A stretch of 64,000 nt of DNA from Prostheceraeus crozeri. Taxonomy: Eukaryota > Platyhelminthes > Polycladida > Euryleptidae. The translations under genes were made by a program, and so were the position numbers. The notes beneath the pieces are model-generated. The model was given only the letters and a program-made list of their open reading frames with translations, was not told the origin of the DNA and did no database searches. Location of the stretch: the NCBI GenBank assembly GCA_907163375.1, contig CAJQUW010011593.1:62001-126000 (forward strand), in the 5' to 3' direction. Shown here in pieces: positions 1 to 12,639 of this stretch. Position 1 is the stretch's first letter. The number at the start of each line of letters is the position of its first letter.

Positions 1-2560
1 ATATTATTCACACGGTTTGAATTTCCATGATCTAAATTCTCTGGCTGTGTGCGTTGTGGGTTTTACGTGGTGTCAATCTTCTGGTTCGTTCGAAATCAGG
101 CTTGAATATCCCTTACGTTGACTCTCCATCAATGGAAAGCTGATCTTCTTGCCCCTCGAGACTAGTTCTGGACGTGATCATCTTTATTGAGGAATGGCAT
201 TTCCAGACCCAAAATGACGACATGACAGTTTATCTCTGTGGACGGCATAATTAAACATCAGAATCTCGTTTCGTTGACCAACGATGCGCTGCTGTCAAAT
301 ACGAGAACAGTTAGCCGATGCTAACCATATCAGACCGGGGGGGGCTAACTGACACTTTGTGCCTCCTATCTACTTCTTTTTATATCTCTTGAAATAAATC
401 AGATAGAAGTTTAATTTTTTGTGACTTTTGGTTTGTAAATATGTTGAAGCTGCAGTAAAAATTTGGGCAAAATTGACTTTCTGTAAGGTCAGTTCTAAAG
501 GTCGTTTTTAAAAGTACTTTTTCAAAAAATTGGTGGTTTTCATTTACAGTAGCAATTGATTATTGATATCATGTTTCTGTATCATATTTACATAATATCT
601 GCATGTGCAATACAAGATTGTTAACATACGCATTTATCTTATCTCCCAAAATGAGTGCATATACATTGTGCATGTTACATTGTACATGCAATGTATAATG
701 TAATATACGCATATAGTATAGGCATACATGTCCACGCAGATACTATTCTGAAAATGAGTTGTCGTGATATTTTGTGCTACACCAGAGTAGCTACATGTAA
801 GCTAATATTGCACATGTATAATTGTTTATTTTATGTACATGCACATGTACATTTATAGTATGCATGTACATATCTAACAGAATGATTAGTCGTGAGCGAA
901 ATTATGCAATAAGTCACCAATGAGAAAATGCCGTATAACAGCATATAGATATGCTTTAGTAAAAGTTTGCAGAAATACTTTGGTTGCAATTGACAATTTT
1001 TGAAGAGTCAAAACTATACATAGATTCAAAAAAATGAAAAAAATTTAAAATTGTAGTTCTTCGAATCACACAAAATAGGCACTAACATTCGAAAGAGAAG
1101 ACTCTAAATATGTAGCAACTTTGTGTTCTTAAATTTTATCCACTGGAACATGGAAAATTTGAGGGAACTCCATCGGTTCTACGATGCTAAAATTCGCCCG
1201 GTCTTGATAGGGTTAAACTGTTTCATGCGATCATGCTAATGCGTCACATTTCTTTCATCTTAAGTCTCTCCGCTCTTCTTTAGCACAGAGATCATACGCA
1301 GATGAGAAACTTGTAGGAAATTTCGATTGTTGATTTTCTACATTTACGAATTTAACAATAAAAATGTCATTTCGAGGTCTTACATGACGTGTGCTGCGTT
1401 TGTCCTCATTGATGACAACTACCAACCTCAATGCATCGATGATGACCGTTTATTTATGATTGCAGATAGCTCATAATAAACATGACCACACACCACATTC
1501 ATGAAATTAAGCGATACAGGTTGAAACACGTCATGAACATGTGCAATAACGTTGAGCTCATTTAAAAGTGCATAACGTCAAGTTTTTAGGAAGTACAATG
1601 AACATCCTTCGATAATTATCAATGGTTCCACAAACAACAATATGATTTTCCTAGACATCTTCCCAAGCTCGACATTTCTTTCATATTGCGCTGATGCGCA
1701 GTTGAGTAAAATCTGATCCGTTTGTAATCATGTCTGTCATGACAAACTGTAATATCATTTGACGCTTATGGTTGGGATATGAACTTTCCTAACAAACCCA
1801 CAATCTTCTCCGTTAGAATGATCTATCAAAGAATTTAGGGACCAACGCGTTCTACACGGAACAATGAATGAAAAACAATTTCTTCGATGCATGAAATACA
1901 ATGCACAGTAAGTTTTGCAACATCTTGTTGACTGGATAGGCGTGTTCATTATATGGTAGTTTCCTTTTGGGGCGCATGTCACAACAAAAGATAGAACTGA
2001 AATTACAGGTTTGTATATTTCGAGTTATGAATTCATGCACAATGTTGAATTTACCAAAAGTTGCAATTAGTTGATGTCTATGTATTCCAGAATTCTGGGC
2101 AGGAAGCCACATATCGAGTGAATCTTGTATTGCGAAAAGTTACTGGTAAACCATAGTTTACAGCAGCATTTAAATGGTAATGAACTTTGAATAAAACGGA
2201 CCATTGGCCGGGTTCGCAACGAAACTGAGTCAACCTACGCTAACGGCGAAGGTGAAATTGTACAACAGTCTTTATTCTAACATCTTTTGTCAAAAATGTG
2301 GTGCAGGTCTTCTCGCATTCTATAGAGGATGAAAAATTCACGGTCGATTAGCGCTCTGACTACTTTCAGTTCGGATATGATTTCATCCAGTATACGATGA
2401 AAGGTCGGTTAAAAATTTAAGATGACTGAAGCATGAATGCAAAGATAAATAACTTTGAACACTGCAAGAATTACGTAAAAATGTTGAACACAGCATCAAT
2501 TCCTGAGCTCAATGAAATAACTCAATTTTGAAGTGACGTCAAGCTATAACACAATGGTCT
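1..2560. other. Gene-free stretch with TACATG-rich low-complexity patch
   Basis: I see no recognisable gene. Bases about 650-870 are rich in TGCATG/TACATG words and give a spurious small ORF of His, Tyr and Cys. Other open frames here are short and have no motif. Confidence 0.5.
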
Positions 2561-2566
2561 TCTCCC

Positions 2567-2809
2567 ATGTGGATAAAGCACATTGTGTTTGGCCTGCTGT
2601 TGTTTTGGTTCATAACTGAAATGGCAATGTTAGTCCGTGAACATTGGGATGATTTGTCAGTGGTGACTAAAGTAGCAAATGAGGGAATGAAAATTGTGCA
2701 ACAGATCCAACTCAACTGCTTTCAAATACAAAACGACAGTAAATTATATAGCATTGAAAAACCAAAGAAAGTTGAACTGCCAGAGGTTTTCGGCCGACAT
2801 GGTACATAA
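2567..2809 (+). CDS. Possible small ORF with hydrophobic N-terminus
   Basis: An 80-residue ORF opens with Met and a hydrophobic stretch (about residues 5-22) that could be a signal peptide or membrane anchor. A polar, Lys- and Gln-containing tail follows. I recognise no family. It may be the first coding exon of a spliced gene or a chance ORF. There is no paralogue in the window to support it. Confidence 0.2.
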   Translation: MWIKHIVFGLLLFWFITEMAMLVREHWDDLSVVTKVANEGMKIVQQIQLNCFQIQNDSKLYSIEKPKKVELPEVFGRHGT

Positions 2810-3338
2810 AATAATTAAGTTTAATGTTACAAAATGAAAGCGATTTCATCCCAGCGAACACGAAAATCAGAAAATCATCCTAGGGATGAGGTAATTCGAG
2901 GAGATGTGTAATCAAGATGTTAGAAGCCTACTGAGAAGATAAACTATTCTACATGGAAATTAAGACTTTGCGTTTTAAATCCCAACGATGACATATTTTT
3001 CAGTATATAATCTGCAAAGATGTTCTTTCAAATAAATGCACGATCTAGCTTGCCAGAAAATATGCCTTCAATTAGTCATCTAATATTCGATATCACGGTA
3101 TTCAAAAGAAATGAAAAGAAAGCGTTTTTGCACAGAATTCTTGCTTAGTAAGAATACCATGTTAGAACCTTTCACCTTCGCTTTTTAGCAAGATGAGAGA
3201 AGGAAATAAAGCTATGGTTGATCAGGATATCAGGAAGAGTTGTGAACCAAGCTGTGAGTCACCAAAAGTCACTAACAACAACCATTTATTGGAAGCTTTT
3301 ACTTTCTTTTCGCGCAATAAAATTATGAAATTACTTAC

Positions 3339-3681
3339 TGAGGCAAAGTGGTCCATAGCGATTTGAACAGCAAGGTTTTATTCCCTTATCATCACATGTC
3401 AAAAAACAATAATTCGGTCGCTTGCTGGTTGTACAATCAGCAATTTTGACATAGGCCGCAGTCCCGTAAGATCTTCTACATCGAGAAGAATACGTAAATC
3501 GATTTCTTCTGATAGAGGTTCCATTACAAAGCCAGCAAAAACTTTTCACTTTTGATTTCGAGTAACATGACTCCGTGCTTGAGATGTTGGATAAAGTTTC
3601 CTGATAGGCAGTTGAATTAAAAGCTGCCTCAGCAGTCCAGACCAGGCCAAATACTACGACGGCGACCTGTAGACAGTTCAT
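3339..3681 (-). CDS. Secreted ten-cysteine protein, first coding exon (copy 1)
   Basis: The Met at 3681 begins a typical signal peptide (MNCLQVAVVVFGLVWTAEA). The open frame runs 12 codons further upstream, but this start gives the better leader. The mature part has ten cysteines with spacing C-x9-C-x2-C-x15-C-x14-C-x8-C-x3-C-x7-CC-x7-C, ending in NRYGPLCL. The exon ends at 3339 with a donor CTCA|GTAAGTAA, a phase 1 intron; the in-frame stop just after it is intronic. The exon at 29128-29482 has the same cysteine spacing, the same orientation and the same donor position, at about 40% identity. This shows an extracellular disulfide-stabilised protein. I do not recognise the family, and the function is unknown; defence peptide, venom-like or matrix roles are all possible. 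Downstream exons were not identified. Confidence 0.75.
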
Positions 3682-3719
3682 TTGGCCGACCACGTTCTCA
3701 TTCAATCTACCGTTCAATT

Positions 3720-4471
3720 ATGTCGAGTTATAATCTGTGCACTGATTTCCAACGGAAACCGATGCATACACCTGTATTCGCCTCGAATTGCGTTGACATG
3801 ATAAACATGACAAGGCTGCGATTTACACATCAGTCAATCGCATTGACAAGAGAGCATAAGATGATAGAGCAAAGTCTTAAGTTCGTTGGATTTCCGTTGG
3901 GAGCATCGCTATCGGTGTGAATATTTGATGATTGCGAGAAAGATAAAAGCCGCTAACAATAAAGAAGAAATCTTAACACAATCTGGGCCGGTTAACCAAA
4001 TCCGGCTCGCTCTCCGACAAATTTTCTGAATAGCTCGATAACGCTTTACATATGCTGAAGTTCAACTTTAATTCTAATTATATGCATAATTTGGCTCATG
4101 ATTTATTCGACATCTCTTTAAAGAAAATCTTAGTTTTGCACAACAGGCATTCTAAATTTGGTGAACTTACTTAGAATTTAAGACCAATTATTTTCCTTAC
4201 ATGTTTCTTCAAAGAAAAGAATAATTTTCACTGAAATATCGAGGCCGAGCGATCAAGGAATAATGTACTTTATGTAAATTTGAACCATACATACTTGTCC
4301 TATTTTACTGAATTAGCTTCATAGCCTTCCAAATAAATGAATGATTTTGAACATGCTGGTGCAAAATGATAACATAGAAGCTTAATAGAGTTTTTTGCAG
4401 CTGTCAATGTCCTCATTGATTATTATTTATTAAACATGATCGGGCCTAATAGATACAGAAAAGTGTTTCTA
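3720..4471. other. Gene-free stretch
   Basis: AT-rich sequence upstream of the minus-strand secreted-protein exon. It could hold its promoter, but I see no clear TATA box and no repeat. Confidence 0.4.
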
Positions 4472-6795
4472 CACTGTAGACTGTATGCTGCCAAACCAAT
4501 GAAATGCTTGCTGCCAAATGTTTTATTGCTTTTCATGTGGTAGCGTTTTTTGCTGTTTGGTAGCGTCTACCAAACCTGTATGGTGCCTACCAGATGCTTC
4601 AATTTTTTCAAGTCGCATAAGGCTGTCACAAAACATACTTAACTCTAGATCAAATAATTTTCATAGTATTGTATCATGAATGATACCAAATTTCTGCTAG
4701 TAGAGTTGAAAGTTGAGAGCAAGAGTTGAAATCAATGCTATCGATAATTGCTTATCCGATTTTTATCCGAATTCTCCATGATCGATTTCAATTTAGTCTC
4801 ATTTCAAAGTTTTGTCTTGTTGACACCATGTGGATAATAATGTGGTTGTGCAGGCTCTGCTGTGGATTACTCTCTACCTGAGAAAAAAATTATTGTTTAT
4901 TTTTGAAATTGTCTAAAAGTAGCTTAAAAACATCTTCAGCTTTGTGGCAATTTTCAATGCCTTGTCATGATTTACATGGTGATGTTCAAAGTTTGCATTG
5001 GATTCATTTATGTTATCATTTCAGATTTAGACTTTATTTTCTAGCAACGTTTTTAAGTTATTTACATGCAATTCAACAGCCATGCAGCCAACGAATTTTA
5101 AAGTTCTAAGTTCTTCATGCTACAAGTTCCTTCATATCTTTGAAGCCAAGTCTCTGTTACTTCTTGAATGATGCACATGGCAATACGAAGCATGCATTGC
5201 GAATTATTTGACGCACTTTTTGTAGGTTATAGACGCCTTTATTCTATAAACTATATATCATTCCATAAATGTGACAGTCTCAAAAATTATGTTTCCTAGC
5301 CGCATAGACCCTTTGTCATAGACTGACAAACATTTCAAAATGAAAAGGTTACAAATGGAATTTGTGCAATACCTTTATCAACATATGAGTGGTTACTCTA
5401 TAACATCCTTTTAAGTTGTACCGTGAATGAGGAAAAGCTTGATCGCTTTCTGCAGTTAATCAATTCTGTCACCCTATTTGACAGAATAACTCCCATGAAT
5501 GGCAAGCTTCTTAGAGGAAATTTGTGATCTCATCGAAAAAGCATTGCTACTTTTTGAAATTTGATGCTTTGCATTTACAAGTATAATGGAGCTAGGATGG
5601 TAACTAAAATGGGAACTTCAATTTCATTGAAATCAACTGATATTGAAATATTGATGACTAAATATTCATAGGTGTTAGCAATAATTTGAAACAGACTGTT
5701 TATTTTTTACCATTCAAGGAATCATAAAACCTCTTCATTATGCAAAAGATGTCGGGAAGATCATACTGTCAGCCAATTTCATCAAAAATCGTATCTGTCT
5801 TGAAGCTCTCAAAGGTCACGTTCAATTGTTTACGTCAGGACTACTGGTCAAAGCTAACACCATCTAGGAAAGATTCATATGCCAATTTAATCTATGAAAC
5901 ATCAGGTTTCTCATGGTATAATCTCCATAAAAATTGAATTACAACTCCAGCTCCAAATGCATTTAAAACATGGTGATTTGATGCATTTTGTCTGTATACA
6001 TCGCTCTTTCGTTGCATGCTACTTATTACTGCGTTATAAGTGGCAAGCTATTAACATTTAAGAGTCAAACTTGAAATAATCAATTCGATTATATTGCCCG
6101 GAAGTCTAAAAGATTCTATAAATAATCAATAAGTTTCCAACTATGAACTATGTGCATTACGCAAATTTCAATCAATCCGAAATGACAATGCATATTTATT
6201 CATAGAATAACAAATACAATTAATTTTGCTTGTGATATATAAACAAAAGTTGGTTGCAGTGAATTTATGGTTCAATCCAAATGAATTCAGTCTTTGCACT
6301 ACATGGAGTTGAGAATTAGTGGAGTTGGGTTTAAAAGGAATTGATAAAAACTGAATTCTATTCCACACGACTTAAGAAAGGTTTTCACCCTTCATATTTA
6401 ATATAGGATAATGTAATGCTAGACTGCCTCTTAAAGATATGTAGTATATCAACTACTGTCAATTTGTAAGTAGTATAAAGTCAATAAAAGATAAATATGA
6501 GAAGCTCCAGTAAAATTCAACATCACGGCTACCAGATGATCAGGTAATCGCTGCGAAATGAAGACTTTAGAAATAAAATAGTAACCAATAAAATTCAAGA
6601 TGATTTGGCAGCCGCATTAAGGTTTGGTAGCAAATTACTTTCCAGACCGTCGGATTTCACCCATGCGGCCGCTAACAAATGAAGACGGGTAACCAAGAAT
6701 GCCAAACCGCCTTTATTTGGGAAGATATGTTAGTTTTTTGATGAGTTGGTTTAGCAGCGAAATTTATTTCATTTAGTAGCTGACGGTTTACAGTG
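4472..6795. mobile_element. Candidate non-autonomous DNA transposon with CACTGTA ends
   Basis: The left end reads CACTGTAGACTGTATGCTGCC. The reverse complement of the right end reads CACTGTAAACCGTCAGCTAC. The two align over roughly 45 bases with mismatches, including a shared AAATGAAAT-like block and CTGC(C/T)AAA. Both ends are flanked by TA, as expected of a Tc1/mariner-style target duplication. GGTAGC/GCTACC and CCAAACC words recur near both ends. No transposase frame is visible in the 2.3 kb, so it is non-autonomous or very old. The ends are imperfect, so the call is tentative. Confidence 0.4.
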
Positions 6796-6882
6796 TACAA
6801 CGTTCATGCAATTTTGGTGCATTTACTCGGACAACAATACATATCAAGCAGAAGATCAAGAATTCGTGAAGCCATCAATATT

Positions 6883-6963
6883 GAATATAGTATCGCCCCG
6901 AAAGTTTTTTCCTATCTATATTTTGCCTATTTGAAGTTTCTTTCGGGCGATACTATATTTGGT
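6883..6963. repeat. Hairpin, 20-bp arms
   Basis: ATATAGTATCGCCC(C)GAAAG is followed about 30 bases later by CTTTCGGGCGATACTATAT. This is an inverted repeat with one unmatched base. It is probably a small foldback element; no gene is nearby. Confidence 0.55.
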
Positions 6964-7667
6964 TATTAATCACAAGTCAGCAGGCCCTATTCAGATATAT
7001 TCTAGGAGCATGTCATTGTGATCTTCAGCATGCTAGTTTACTACATAATGCAAAAAATTGTAAATATGGCTATTCATTATTAATTGAAAATTACAAGCAA
7101 GCTTTAGGCCATTATCCTGAAATACTTTAATGTAAACCATTAAGTCCTTTTCTAACATTCAAGCCGCTAATGGCTTCGGTTCATGTCGAGCTTTGACATC
7201 CAATTTATGGAAAAGGTAGACTTGTAATCCGCAGATTTCTTTTCTGTAATATACTCAAAAGCTTGTCAAGAACGATGTCTACGATATTGCGAGCCACGTT
7301 ATTGAAAACTTAATTTAGTTAAAGCCCAATTGTTCCGTTGCAAATCTTTGTGTTTGAATTTTGATTTCTAATGATTCTTTAATATCAACATCGTGTATTT
7401 CTGAAAAAAATAATGAAAACTGATTTGCATGAACATTGGTAAAGGATTGGCCTCTATCTGACTACTAAATTGTTAAGATAACATGATGAGCACATTGAAA
7501 ATTCACATTATTCGATTAACAAATTCTATTTATTCTAAGTCACATCCTAGTTCACACTTCAATCTATAAAAATTATCAGAAAGACTTCAAAATGTGAAAC
7601 TTTGACCCTTACATGAACTGACTGACGGCGGTCAGTCGCAGTTATTTCTTCAAAACTTTCCACGTAG

Positions 7668-8310
7668 TATGATCCACTCTTTTCAGTTGTCACCGTTGGA
7701 ATGTCATGCGACTAGCACTTTACGGGAATTGAGAAAAATTCAAAATGACGGACATAAAACCGAAATTGCCGCATGTTCTTCGGCTAATATGCATTATGCA
7801 TCAACAACAAGTCTTGGAGGTCTGATCGATCTGCTGCAGACACTGATTGACATAGTTTAGTTTGTACACAAGCGAAAATGACACTTCTTTCAAGAAATTT
7901 TAAGAACCTATTAGCACCTCCAAGACTTCTGCCGTCCAAAGGTAAAAGTGCGTAATTGACATTTTGACGATTATCAATTGAGCCATTTTTGTCTTTTTGC
8001 ATACTGTGATTTCCTACTTGATGGTAATCCAAAACTTCTATCGTCTACTTATAGAACAGATATATAATTGAATATAGGTGTACAAATTGACTTTCTATCT
8101 AAAAGTACAAAAAACTGAAAATCGCCAAAATGTCAGTTACGCACTTTTACCTTTGGATGGCAGATGTTGTTGATGCATAATGCATGTTAGCAGAGGCCCA
8201 GACTGCAGTTTCGGTTTCATGCACGCCATTTTGAATTTTCGTCATTTTTTCGAAAGGGGCTGATCGCTTGATTATCTAGCAATCATATTTGAAAAGAGCG
8301 GGTCAAATTA
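7668..8310. repeat. Long inverted repeat with nested insertion
   Basis: The left arm (about 7668-7975) pairs with the right arm (about 8107-8310). Both hold CTCTTTTCA, AATTCAAAATG, ACCGAAA, ATGCATTATGCATCAACAAC, TCCAAAGGTAAAAGTGCGTAA and GACATTTTG. The left arm carries an extra 120-bp block that the right arm lacks (7809-7928). This looks like an old foldback DNA transposon later hit by a smaller one. Confidence 0.6.
7809..7928. mobile_element. 120-bp nested inverted-repeat element
   Basis: It begins AAGTCTTGGAGGT and ends ACCTCCAAGACTT, a perfect 13-bp terminal inverted repeat. The opposite arm of the surrounding inverted repeat reads straight through the insertion point, so this is an insertion of about 120 bp. 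No coding potential is visible. Confidence 0.6.
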
Positions 8311-8540
8311 CATAGGAAACTGCTGACGAAATAGTTGGGAATTTTTTTAGTCGAGCCTCAGAATTCAGTTTCGGTTTTTCTGTCCACCATTTTGAATTTT
8401 TGTAATTTTTTCGAAAAGGGCTAGTCGTGTGATTCTCAAACCATGATTTTCGAAATTTTCATTCAAAAATATATCGGAAGCCGTCGAGAAATATAGAGGG
8501 AAATTTTCAAAATGAAACCGCCTCTCCTGGCATACCGTGC
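8205..8540 (+). repeat. Tandem duplication of about 160 bp
   Basis: The segment with CAGTTTCGGTTT, CCATTTTGAATTTT, TTTTTTCGAAA and GGGCT at about 8209-8270 recurs at about 8359-8425. The second copy lies just outside the right arm of the inverted repeat and is diverged. Confidence 0.5.
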
Positions 8541-8589
8541 CCGAAACCATAGCTTGTTGCTGTTCTGAGATCTGCATTGCAATATCATT

Positions 8590-10480
8590 GTGTTAAGGTT
8601 ATCTATGATTGAACCACAATATGCTAAACCGGTATATTGCGGTTCAATATTTCAGCATATGAAGATATACGAAGCTAGACACACTGGTGTGCTGTTTCAT
8701 TTGTACTTTCCATATTGTGTTGTTTCAGCTGCACTTAGTCTGTGTGTTGCTTCGAAGCAAAAAAAACCGAATTCAGTTGTACTCTACATAGTGTGTTTTG
8801 CAGATGTACAACTGTTTGATTAGCCTATATTACATGCGTGTGTGTAGTGTAAGATGAACATTGTCTTAGAATTTGGATTAGTGAAAAATTGAGGCTTGAA
8901 CTGACATTGCTCCACTGCCTGCTTGCTCGTGGTTTTGCTGTGGATGAATTCGTCATTTCATCAGGGATTGTTGAATGCTAGTTTTTGATGATACTGATGT
9001 TGGAGTTAATCAAAATTAACAAATTGATACGTTAGAAGACTGGATTTTTAACTTCGCATGTCATGAAGATTCCTTATGACACAATTCCACATTTTCTTAC
9101 CTCTTTGTGTACTTTGTCAAGTCATTCAAAAGAAATCTTCATCAAGATCATCGCAGTAAGGAAAGTTTGCAGAATTAATATAATGCAATCCGAGTGAGTG
9201 GTAGCAGTATACCTGGAAGCATTTATTTCAACATTTTTCTGATGTGAGCCGCCCATAATGATCATATGGAGAGGAAGATGAGGGTCTGTCCATTGCTCCG
9301 CTGAGGAGTTCAGTGGACTGAGGAAACATTCATCAGCTGGTAAACCTATGGGAACCTCACCATTTCTCCTGTGGGAGTGAGATGGGAATTGACTGACAAG
9401 AGTATTCACCAGCTGAACCTTTGATTGCACTTTTAGTCTCCACATTGACCGGTTATACTTAATAAACTGTCTGATCTATGTACCCGAGGCATCGAATTTC
9501 AGACGAGATAACGATGTTATCAGTGTGTGAATGATGACCAGACAGATAAGTGCCGACAGCAATGAGGAGTTTGAACAGAAACTGGCCGGAAGAAGCCGCA
9601 GTTTCTTAGATAACAGTCAACATGACTTGCTATTCTTCTCAAGAAGGTTTATCGTGTCATCCGATATTCCAGCGAGTTTTTTGGCATGGAAACGTATTGA
9701 TTGCAACTACAAATCCGACAATGCTACGCAGTGGACATACGTTGCCATGACAACGGCATCCACAGGATGGCGGCTTCGTGTGGCTGACCATCTCTAGGTA
9801 GCTATATAACGTATCAGTGTATTGGACAGATAGTGGCTGTTATCATTTCTCTTCAAGTATAAAATCAATGCAAGTTTCAGTAATTTTATTATCAGTGCAT
9901 GAGATTTAGCAGCATTGACATGGATCGGCAGCAAGCCGAACAAACAGCTGCTGTCCAGTTGTAGATACTGTACCACGACCGTTTCTATGGGAATTATAAG
10001 TCAGACGCTACGGCTATTCTTTTGTGAGGATTATAATTGTGAATGAAATCAAATTTTTCTTAGCTGATAAATTACCCACCGATAATCATAATTACTTGAC
10101 CGTAAACTTTACCAAAAATCAGTAAACCGTAAAAAAATTAGCGGATACATTATATTGAATCAGTGAGGTTGACACGTTGGACATATAATACAAAGAGTTA
10201 GTTCTTCTTGTGATTTTAATAAATTAGTAACATTAATAAGGAAACCCTCACTATCTGCTGCATTGTCAACTTGTTGTTCCAACTTCATTTTGGAAATAAC
10301 TCATTTGTTCTGAATGAAGAAAGGTACAACGAGAAAAAAACGAGAAACGTTGAAGTAACGAGTAAGACACAGTCAGAATGGAGGCAATGGAAGAGTGTAG
10401 CTGGTGTAGTATTAAAGGTGACCGCCAGGGTGAAATGAAAAATATTTAAGACCACAGTAAGAGCGCAGTGACATGTGGAG
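8590..10480. other. Mostly anonymous stretch, one weak exon candidate
   Basis: On the minus strand, about 9430-9213 is an open frame ending at CCAG|GTATAC, which could be a splice donor. It lacks a convincing acceptor and matches no family I know. The plus-strand frame at 9531-9797 is also unrecognised. Nothing else is supported. Confidence 0.25.
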
Positions 10481-10487
10481 TGGGGAC

Positions 10488-10690
10488 AATCGCCGAGACG
10501 AAGAGGCGGGAGAGACAGATGGAAGTTGCAGAGATGAAGATTCTGAGGTTCGCCTTGAGGCTCTCTCGGAAAGATAAAGTCAGGAACGAGGTGTGAGACA
10601 GCGATCGAAAGTCAGACAGTCGAGAGAACACATGAGAGAGAAAAAGTTACGATGGTTGTGACATGTGCTGAGAAGAAGATATCGGACAGC
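10488..10690 (+). pseudogene. LINE C-terminal tail fragment
   Basis: Translation gives ETKRRERQMEVAEMKILRF, then KDKVRNEV. After a frame change come REHMREKKLRW and HVLRRR. This order (EMKMLR..., KDRIRNE, LRWxGHVxRR) is the familiar tail downstream of the reverse transcriptase in many invertebrate non-LTR retrotransposons. At least two frame breaks or stops are present, and the RT itself is absent. It is a decayed fragment. Confidence 0.6.
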
Positions 10691-10713
10691 TTCTACAGTG
10701 ATGATCATAAAAA

Positions 10714-12460
10714 GTGGACCCCCAAATTTTGTCTGACTTCAATGAACAGGTCAATTGTCTGTTTCAATTACATGTACAAATTCGGCAGACTAATAAAATA
10801 AAGGTTGAAATAAAATTTTATCTGTTGTTCACCGGCTCTGCAGGAAAAAGGGCCAGTGGTAGGTTCAAAAGTGGTCACCAATATAATATTTCGCAACCTC
10901 ACCAGAAAGTTCAATCACTTATCGAATCCGGAAAGACATGCTTTCAATCAGGCTATTGATCACCACTCTTGCCTTGACAAAACTTCAAGTCGAGAAAGAC
11001 CATCTCAAGGAAGAAATAATCAACTCACACCGAGCTTCATTAAATGTGCATTTCCAAATTCTTTTATGTTATGCCTTCCTATAAGGAATTCAGTTATGCC
11101 ATTCACCCATATCGCCGCACAAATAAGCAATCTTTTACTTCCTTGATTCAGACAATGTCAAATGATCAGGTCACCTGACCTCATCCAAACTCTCAAACGG
11201 CCATCGCGACCTCGGAGACATACAGATGCTTCATCAGTCCAAGCAACTCGATTCCATTGACAAAGCCACTGTCAATGAATGCTATGTCGCCAACTTCATC
11301 CTCAAGCTCTTTCGGTTGGAGGTCAATTCGATCCCTGATGTATTCTTGCGGCTTATGAAGTGCTCACTATTCAGACGACGTGTCACCGATATGGCAAAAA
11401 CCGACGGTTTCAGATGTGAACTCCTCAACTGGCCGAAGACAAAGTGGGATCGTTTCTTACAAAGCAAGTAATGATCCGAGCTGTGGATCGAAAGCTTACT
11501 TTCTTTCCTTTCCGAACGGATCCAACTTTTCTAGGACGGGAGAAAAAAATATTTTTCCACCTTTGACGGTGGTCTTTGGGAAACTACTTTTCGGTAATTA
11601 GTGGTTCGGACCTATGCCCTTCAAAACTTTCACAAGCTTCGACTCGGTCATCATGACATAAGATGAATTCTGAGCTGAAAAGAAACTTTGTTTACAGCTT
11701 ATCTGGGTCATTCAACAATTTGATTTGAATGTGCAGAGTAGACGTCCAGACACCATAGATCTTGAAAGCGTGAATGTGACCTCGATAGCGCCAAAAGATG
11801 TAAACAACTTTTCAACAACATTCAGAAACAGTAAATTGTGCAATGTGCAATCAATTTGGGACATCATAGCTTCTCTAAAAATACACCGATTTCGACGAGT
11901 AATACATCAAAAGAATGCTCAGCGAAAGCCCTTTCACCTCGTGTTTGATTCATTATCATGCTCACATGCTTCCATATTGAAAATTTGAGATTTCTGAAAG
12001 TGGCGATTTTCACATTTTGACCTCTGTCCACTTTAAACAATGACGGATGCGAATATATAATAGCTCATTGAAAATCTGAGAACATAAGTTTGCGAATGAT
12101 GTATGGCCTGTCAATGAAAAATGAAATTGAAAAGCAGGAGAATCGATTGAAGTTTGACATAACTTAGGTGGTCTTTTTTTATGATCAATTCTGTATAACC
12201 TTGGAGATACCACATGCTTTTATACTGATCATGGATATCGTGAGCTTAGAAAGTTCCCAACTTTCACAGTAAAGATTTCCGCCTGCACTGTAGAAAAAGT
12301 AGCCATGAGTTTGTCAAGCAAAAAAGTCCGCTAAGTAGATTACGTAGTCTTGTTATTCTCTTCTTGAAGTTCCATTTTGTAGTCAGTTTGCAGTGTGATC
12401 GAATGCGACCTTTGTCGAGCAGTTCCCTAATGTTTAATGCAAGAATGGTGAGATATGCGA
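10714..12460. other. Anonymous stretch
   Basis: Several ORFs of 60-96 codons overlap here on both strands. None has a motif, signal peptide or paralogue in the window. I see no repeat structure. Confidence 0.35.
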
Positions 12461-12465
12461 ATATA

Positions 12466-12637
12466 AAGGAAAGCGTCGCTGAAATCTTATATGCATATTT
12501 ATTTCGACCGGTTTCGAGTAGAAATTAAAAAAAATACCTGAGGAAGAGTGGGAGCTCAGCTTTTTATTTCCACTGGAAGCCGGTCGAATTAAATTTGTTT
12601 TCAAGATTTCAGCGCCACTTTCCTTTCTAACAATTGA
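12466..12637. mobile_element. Foldback/MITE with about 70-bp inverted ends
   Basis: The left arm GGAAAGCGTCGCTGAAATCTT ... TTCGACCGGTTTCGAGTAGAAAT pairs with the reverse complement of the right end, GGAAAGTGGCGCTGAAATCTT ... TTCGACCGGCTTCCAGTGGAAAT. The centre is CCTGAGGAAGAGTGGGAGCTCAG. It is non-coding. Confidence 0.6.
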
Positions 12638-12639
12638 AA

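Noticed and set aside
655-858. His/Tyr/Cys-rich 67-codon ORF
   Set aside because: It comes from TACATG/TGCATG low-complexity sequence.
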